From the NCBI GenBank assembly GCA_045124465.1, contig JBGVLV010000014.1, forward strand, positions 1-25,999: a stretch of 25,999 nt of DNA, read 5' to 3'. The notes beneath the pieces were generated by a model. It was not told where the DNA came from. It made no database searches and saw only the letters and a list, made by a program, of their open reading frames with translations. Positions 21,665 through 25,999 of the stretch are shown here, one piece after another (the first letter of the stretch is position 1; every line of letters starts with the position of its first letter). The translations under genes and the position numbers were made by a program. This DNA is from Scatosoma sp045124465 (GTDB lineage Bacteria > Bacillota > Clostridia > Christensenellales > Borkfalkiaceae).

Positions 21665-21695
21665 CGTTCTCCCGCCAGAAAAAGGCGGGAGAACG
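21665..21695. terminator. Strong hairpin between the lipoprotein and esterase genes
   Basis: CGTTCTCCCGCC (21665-21676) pairs over 12 bp with GGCGGGAGAACG (21684-21695). On the minus strand the stem is followed by GAAGAATTTC rather than a T-run, so it may reduce rather than stop read-through into the esterase gene. The plus strand has a short T-run. Confidence 0.6.
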
Positions 21696-21708
21696 CGCTT
21701 TTTATGTT

Positions 21709-24276
21709 TTATTCGGTGATCGCGCCGCCGTTGCTATCGCAAAGTCCGCCGCCCGTTACCGTACCTACTACCGTACCTGTTGCCGACGTACCTGTTACAA
21801 GACCGCCCGCCAGGTAGCCCATACCCGCGTTTACGGACGCGTCGCATTCGCTCGCCGTTTGGCTCGTCGTTACGCCCGCGCTCGTCGTGTAGGAGAGCGT
21901 CGCCGTGTTCAGGCAGTAGCAGTCCGTCATCTCCACGCGGCAAAGACCTACCACGCCGCCCACGAACGCGATCGACGATACATTCGTAGCCGACACGTTG
22001 CCGTAGTTGTAACAATCCTTAACGTACGAACCGCTGGAACCGTCTTTGCGCGCACGGAAGATGCCGACGACACCGCCTACAAGCTGACCAACCGCCGATA
22101 CGTCGCCGTAGTTACTGCAACCCGATACGCATACGCAGCCGCTGCCACCGTTCACAGAACCGATTATACCGCCCGCACTGGTGCTGGAAGCGATAATCGC
22201 CGCATTGTTTACGCAGTTCTTCACGGTAATGACCGCCGTAGACACGCTTGCGTTTGCCCAAGCGAAGATGCCACCCACGTTCTGTTTTCCCGAAACCGTG
22301 CCGGTTACCGTGATATTTTCAGCGGTGACGGAACCTTGTACGATACCCGCCAGACCGCCGACGGCGGAATTCGTGCTGACGAAGTTCACGTTCAGGGTAA
22401 GGTTTTTCACCGTACCCGCCGTCAAGTAAGCGAAGAATCCGCAATTTGCCGTCGTACACGTCGTGTTGACAAGGGTAATCGCATACGTGCCGCCGCCCGC
22501 TTTCGCGCCGTCCAACGTACCCGCAAAGCCTGCGGGGATGGGCGTCCACGTTTCGCCGCTGAGGTCGATGTCCGCCGTGACCGCAAGGTATTTGCCCTCG
22601 AACGTTTCGCCCAAAGTTATCAGGTTTGCAAACGTTTTCAGATCTGCCGCCGTCGCGATACTGTACGGGCTAGTTTCCGTACCCTCGCCATCGAGCACGA
22701 ACGTAGCCTTGGTATACAGCGTGATCGTACCGTTTTCGGTATCGATCGTCAATTTGGTTACGTCGATATTGCTAAAATCGATCTCTTGCGTTCTCGCCGC
22801 GTCGTAGTACCACTTGCCTTCAAAGGTGTACAGCGCCGAAGAAAGCGTAGGCACGGTCAGTTCGTCGCCCAGCTGATAATCGGATACGGAAGGCACCGTA
22901 TAATCGGAATCGGTATCGAAAATTACCGTATACGAGGGCGCGGAGGCGTTTCTCCACTTCGCATAATACGTGCCGCCCAGTTTCATTTGCGTGCTCGATT
23001 GATAATCGTCTGCGGAAGCCTGCACTACGTTGCCGTTTGCGTCGTAGGTGTACCAGTAAAGGAAGGTATAGCCTGCGCGTTCGGGCGTGGGAAGGTTAGC
23101 GTAATCGTAGGCGGAAACTTTCATTTCCATTTCCGTTTCGCCGTTTACCGTACCGCCGTTTGCATCCAGCACAAACGTGTAATCGTTCAAGCTGTTCACC
23201 GCGGGCGAATTAAACCGTACGGTCATCGATTTGGAACGCATACCCACGATGGTGTGGTCGAAATAGTCCTCGGTCAGCGTTTTGCCGCTTGCCGTATCGC
23301 CGAGGGAAAGCGTTATACATTCTTCGCCGTCCACGCCGATAAAGAACTTGGAATTCGTCTTATCCATACGAACGGTGTACGTAAACGTAGATTCCTCGTC
23401 GCTGTCGAGCCACGCGTTGAACTTGTTATAATACGCCGTACCCGCAAGATCGCTCAATTTCACCGTTTTCAACCTTGCCGACTCATTGGACTCGTCGAAG
23501 ATGTACACGACGAGGTTGCCCGCCGAAGCGTTTTTCGTGTACGTTACGGGGCTGGTCTTCGTATTTCTGTCGTACGCATGCGTGATAAATACTTGAAGAT
23601 AATACTTGAAGTTGGGCGTGCTGTAACCGTCGCTGGTCAAGACTTCCTCGTAGCTGCCCGCCGCGAATGTGGGACCACAGTCGCTATAATAATCGGTGGA
23701 AACCGCGGGGAGAGTGATGTCGAGCGAGTACACGTCGCCGTCGCTATCCATGGAAAGGGAGTTGAACGCGCCGTGCGCCGCGGTACCGAGCGCGATGTAG
23801 CCGTCTTCGCGAAGTTCGAAATCGCGGTCGCCGCTGACCATTCCGTTATCGTACACGGCGTAGAGGCAAACGTCGTTTGCAGGCATTTTGAAATCCGCCG
23901 TTACGGGCACGTCGGTTTCCGAATTTGCCCAATACTTAAACGACAGGGTGTATTTGCCCAACGTTTTCGCCTGACATTCGGGAAGAGAAACGGTTTCGCC
24001 CTCGTCGTGGTACGCCGTCGCCACCGAGTAGCCCGCTTGCATCGTCGAATAGTATACGGCGTATTCGCCCTGTTCGGGAACGGGCGGATCGTCGGACGAA
24101 TCGGACGAATCGGACGAATCCGAAGACGAATCCGAATCAAGCGGCGAGTCTATCGACGGATCCGTAGACGGATCGGTGCTGCTGTCGGGCGTCGAGTTAC
24201 ACGACGCGAAACCCGCAACGCAACAGAACGCGGCCAAAGCGGTCAGTAACGTTTTGAGTTTGCTTAATGTTTTCAT
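21709..24276 (-). CDS. Large surface lipoprotein with InlB-type and GLUG-type repeats
   Basis: 855 residues. A lipoprotein signal peptide ends in AGFASC (lipid-anchored Cys26), followed by a Ser/Asp/Pro-rich linker (27-66, many DSSDSS steps) that would span the cell wall. Next is a region of no recognised family (about 70-370), then an InlB B-repeat-like module (YTFVLDANGGTVNG, ERAGYTFLYWY, GGTYYAKW) with a second partial one (YTVIFDTDSDY). From about 530 come GLUG-type repeats (GTETSPYSIATAADL, SAVGGLAGIV, QNVGGIFAWA, SAGGIIGSVNG, QLVGGVVGIF), likely a beta-helix, with paired cysteines. It is probably an adhesin or carbohydrate-binding surface protein. AAGGAGG lies before the ATG, and a strong promoter is upstream. 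Confidence 0.85.
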   Translation of the reverse strand: MKTLSKLKTLLTALAAFCCVAGFASCNSTPDSSTDPSTDPSIDSPLDSDSSSDSSDSSDSSDDPPVPEQGEYAVYYSTMQAGYSVATAYHDEGETVSLPECQAKTLGKYTLSFKYWANSETDVPVTADFKMPANDVCLYAVYDNGMVSGDRDFELREDGYIALGTAAHGAFNSLSMDSDGDVYSLDITLPAVSTDYYSDCGPTFAAGSYEEVLTSDGYSTPNFKYYLQVFITHAYDRNTKTSPVTYTKNASAGNLVVYIFDESNESARLKTVKLSDLAGTAYYNKFNAWLDSDEESTFTYTVRMDKTNSKFFIGVDGEECITLSLGDTASGKTLTEDYFDHTIVGMRSKSMTVRFNSPAVNSLNDYTFVLDANGGTVNGETEMEMKVSAYDYANLPTPERAGYTFLYWYTYDANGNVVQASADDYQSSTQMKLGGTYYAKWRNASAPSYTVIFDTDSDYTVPSVSDYQLGDELTVPTLSSALYTFEGKWYYDAARTQEIDFSNIDVTKLTIDTENGTITLYTKATFVLDGEGTETSPYSIATAADLKTFANLITLGETFEGKYLAVTADIDLSGETWTPIPAGFAGTLDGAKAGGGTYAITLVNTTCTTANCGFFAYLTAGTVKNLTLNVNFVSTNSAVGGLAGIVQGSVTAENITVTGTVSGKQNVGGIFAWANASVSTAVITVKNCVNNAAIIASSTSAGGIIGSVNGGSGCVCVSGCSNYGDVSAVGQLVGGVVGIFRARKDGSSGSYVKDCYNYGNVSATNVSSIAFVGGVVGLCRVEMTDCYCLNTATLSYTTSAGVTTSQTASECDASVNAGMGYLAGGLVTGTSATGTVVGTVTGGGLCDSNGGAITE

Positions 24277-24349
24277 AAAACTTCCTCCTTATTTGCTCTG
24301 TTTTTGCATAAACCGCCTGATCTATGGCAGTTTACAAACCTTCCATTGT

Positions 24350-24378
24350 ATTATATCACAGAAAAAATCGTCGGTCAA
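24350..24378 (-). promoter_or_regulatory. Promoter of the surface lipoprotein gene
   Basis: On the minus strand: -35 TTGACC (24373-24378), 17-bp spacer, -10 TATAAT (24350-24355) with an upstream TG (extended -10). Transcription would start near 24343, about 67 bases before the start codon. Confidence 0.88.
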
Positions 24379-24494
24379 GACAAAAAAAATGTTATTTTCT
24401 TCACGGTTTTTTACCCGATTTTTTATTTCTTCGGTTCAAAAACGGATTTTCCCGAAAATACGCCCTCCTTTCACCGTCTTTTCCAAAGGAAAAG

Positions 24495-24531
24495 AAAAAA
24501 TCCTCGGCGCGCCCTTTCACACCGAGGATTT
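24495..24531 (-). terminator. Terminator upstream of the lipoprotein promoter
   Basis: AAATCCTCGG (24498-24507) pairs with CCGAGGATTT (24522-24531) around a 14-base loop. On the minus strand it is followed by TTTTTTCTTTT-like sequence, so it would stop transcripts coming from the chimeric transposase gene. Confidence 0.75.
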
Positions 24532-24567
24532 CCCTTTTTTCAAGCCTTTTATACGAATTTGTAAAGA

Positions 24568-24611
24568 AAAATGAACATTTCCAACGGATTTACGTTAAAA
24601 ATGTTCATTTT
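24568..24611. repeat. 13-bp inverted repeat downstream of the chimeric gene
   Basis: AAAATGAACATTT (24568-24580) pairs perfectly with AAATGTTCATTTT (24599-24611) over an 18-base spacer. It could be an upstream terminator (T residues follow on the minus strand) or a rearrangement scar; no resemblance to the IS-type hairpins at 46-96 was seen. Confidence 0.6.
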
Positions 24612-24690
24612 GTCTTTCCTTCATAAAATAGCTGTCAATCTTCTATGTATTTATATCTTTACATTTTTAAAGTTTATCCTATCTTTAGCT

Positions 24691-25842
24691 TCACTCTCTG
24701 TTTTGCAATGCTTGATTTTTATAAATACCATATTCGTGATAAGGTAGAAATTCCACTGGTAGTTTCCGTTCATTGCAGTATGACTCAATGTGCTTAAGTT
24801 CATTATTGTCGTTGAAATGCGGAATGACGGGCGTACGAATTACAATCTTTTTTCCCATCTTAATAAGGCGATTAAGATTATCCAAAATCAAGCCGTTATC
24901 CTGTCCAGTACCACGTTTATGCAAATCGCCATCTATGCATTTGACGTCATACAAAAACAAATCAACAAACGGCAAAATTTGTTCAAAATAGCCATACGGC
25001 ACACAACCTGCCGTATCAACGGCAACTGATACCCCGTTTTGCTTACAAAGACTGGCAAGCTCCGTCAAAAAGCTAATTTGCAACATACATTCTCCCCCCG
25101 AAAACGTTACGCCACCACCCGTCGAAGCGTAATATTCTTTGTCAAGAAGAATAATTTCTAAAAGTTCTTTAGTGGTATATTCCCTGCCATAGACTTTCCT
25201 TGCACCATAGGCACAAATTCTTGTTTTTTCTTCAAGCGTATCGGGTTTTACACGACGGCAAACGCCACAACCTATACACTTATCTACAACGTTGGAAACA
25301 CCTACAAATGTAGGCATAACGTGATTATATTTTGCCCCGCCTTCATCAATCGCTTTACCACGGGCTAAACAATCATCGACAAGACAAGCTACACGTAAAA
25401 GTTCCCCACCATTACGAGAGCGCTCCATCAAATCCTCTGTTTCTTGGTGTTGAATATACTTCTGTACCGCTTGCTTGTTGGCACCTACGGTGCTTACATA
25501 ATATCCACGGCTCCAGAAATGTCTGTTTCCTATTTTATATTTCATATGAGCATACCGCTCGAAGATTATCATTGTACTCTTACCTTTCAGATATCCCATA
25601 AACGAGGATACTTTCTCATTCGGCGGTATGCTCACCAACATATGTATGTGATCGGGCATTGCGTGAGCCTCTATGATCTCCACTTCTTTTCGTTGACATA
25701 GTTCTCTCAATATTTTTCCTATCTCCTCACGCAATGCCCCATAAATTATTTTTCTATGATATTTTGGCGTGAATACGATATGGTATTGACATTTCCACGT
25801 CGTATGTGCTAAACTGTATGTGTCGTTATTTTGGTTCTTCAT
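24691..25842 (-). CDS. Chimeric ORF: IS200-type TnpA fused to glycyl-radical enzyme and activase fragments
   Basis: 383 residues in one frame from three sources. Residues 1-141 are an IS200/IS605 Y1 transposase with the HUH motif HIH (65-67, in MPDHIHMLVSIPP) and catalytic Tyr129 (QKYIQHQ), lacking the last about 15-20 residues. Residues about 143-187 (VACLVDDCLARGK, GGAKYN, GVSNVVD) match the C-terminal third of a PFL-type glycyl-radical enzyme, far short of the glycyl loop. Residues about 188-383 match a glycyl-radical activating enzyme from its ferredoxin-like insert (KCIGCGVC) onward (GGGVTFSGGE, VDLFLYDVK, LPYHEYG), without the N-terminal CxxxCxxC radical-SAM motif. Neither enzyme part can be active. 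AAAGGAGG precedes the ATG. The region is more A/T-rich than its neighbours. It is a decayed rearrangement or an assembly join. Confidence 0.8.
   Translation of the reverse strand: MKNQNNDTYSLAHTTWKCQYHIVFTPKYHRKIIYGALREEIGKILRELCQRKEVEIIEAHAMPDHIHMLVSIPPNEKVSSFMGYLKGKSTMIIFERYAHMKYKIGNRHFWSRGYYVSTVGANKQAVQKYIQHQETEDLMERSRNGGELLRVACLVDDCLARGKAIDEGGAKYNHVMPTFVGVSNVVDKCIGCGVCRRVKPDTLEEKTRICAYGARKVYGREYTTKELLEIILLDKEYYASTGGGVTFSGGECMLQISFLTELASLCKQNGVSVAVDTAGCVPYGYFEQILPFVDLFLYDVKCIDGDLHKRGTGQDNGLILDNLNRLIKMGKKIVIRTPVIPHFNDNNELKHIESYCNERKLPVEFLPYHEYGIYKNQALQNRE
25805..25821 (-). repeat. Inverted partner of the left-end tnpA scrap
   Basis: This 17-bp stretch inside the tnpA start is the exact reverse complement of 11-27, linking the two IS200-type fragments at the window ends. 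Confidence 0.85.
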
Positions 25843-25843
25843 T

Positions 25844-25999
25844 TTAACGTCCTCCTTTATAAATTCCGGCCTCGTTAATGACCGTTTCCAATTCCGCGCA
25901 AGACGCGCCGTTTAACAGCCTTGCCACCGTTTGCACGTTCACTTCCGCAACGAAATTCTTTTTGGCAATATAATGCGCGACGATATTTTCCGCGTCCTT
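25844..25999 (-). pseudogene. AAA+ ATPase fragment, cut at its 3' side by the IS200-type element
   Basis: The minus-strand frame enters from the window edge and gives 51 residues: KDAENIVAHYIAKKN, then VNVQTVARLLNGASCAELET and VINEAGIYKGGR before a stop. The segment LLNGASCAELETVINEAG resembles the lid region of FtsH/Cdc48-type AAA+ ATPases, where more protein normally follows. Here the last residues and the stop overlap the SD of the transposase gene, and the stop lies one base before its ATG, so the insertion appears to have supplied the end of the frame. The greater part is outside the window, so the exact family is uncertain. Confidence 0.5.

Larger units (their letters stand above)
24277..24690. 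other. Intergenic stretch upstream of the lipoprotein gene
   Basis: 414 bp without a gene. It holds, in minus-strand order, a 13-bp inverted repeat (24568-24611), a terminator (24495-24531), the lipoprotein promoter (24350-24378) and a leader of about 65 bases. I see nothing coding in it; it is visibly A/T-rich. Confidence 0.7.

Overview
The window looks like a chromosomal segment from an uncultured, anaerobic, Gram-positive Bacillota, most likely of class Clostridia. The basis is AGGAGG-type ribosome binding sites with several TTG starts, a lipoprotein with a Ser/Asp linker, an OmpR-type two-component pair with consensus sigma-A promoters, a rubredoxin plus A-type flavoprotein oxygen/NO-detoxifying pair, and glycyl-radical enzyme remnants. 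No taxonomic marker allows a closer call. Nearly all genes lie on the minus strand.

Layout. 1-180: the end of an IS200/IS605-type element carrying a scrap of tnpA, then hairpins and a terminator. 179-1663: an AlbA_2/Schlafen-type ATP-binding regulator with an odd tandem repeat. 1716-7237: the chaperone genes dnaJ, dnaK and grpE, split by an oppositely oriented O-antigen-ligase-like membrane protein and a small XRE regulator; no hrcA and no CIRCE operator were seen. 7499-9299: yhbY and obgE. 9429-14464: a tight run tsaE-tsaB-rimI-alpha/beta hydrolase-murF-like-ddl, linking tRNA t6A modification with late peptidoglycan precursor synthesis. 14519-15541: a riboflavin transporter gene (ribU) under a consensus promoter and an FMN riboswitch. 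15557-17761: a response regulator and sensor kinase operon. 17964-19291: flavoprotein and rubredoxin. 19531-20254: a broken small membrane-anchored or secreted protein gene facing a 5'-truncated XRE regulator. 20306-24276: a secreted SGNH/CE2-like esterase and a large surface lipoprotein. 24691-25999: an IS200-type transposase fused in frame to glycyl-radical-enzyme and activase fragments, next to a truncated AAA+ gene at the window edge.

The most notable unexplained structure is a family of about 122-bp elements (three copies: 7376-7497, 7898-8021, 15248-15368). They fold into the same long, interrupted hairpin. Helices differ in sequence but keep pairing (compensatory changes in at least five helices), while the internal loops keep their length and much of their sequence. 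Two copies sit exactly at the stop codons of obgE and yhbY. The third lies between the FMN aptamer and the terminator of the ribU leader. This is either a mobile palindromic repeat or a structured RNA; I do not recognise it as a described family.

Other points worth a look are two promoters placed so close to the start codon that the mRNA would be (nearly) leaderless, a 13/14-bp half-unit repeat read in two alternating frames, and the triple gene fusion at the right end.
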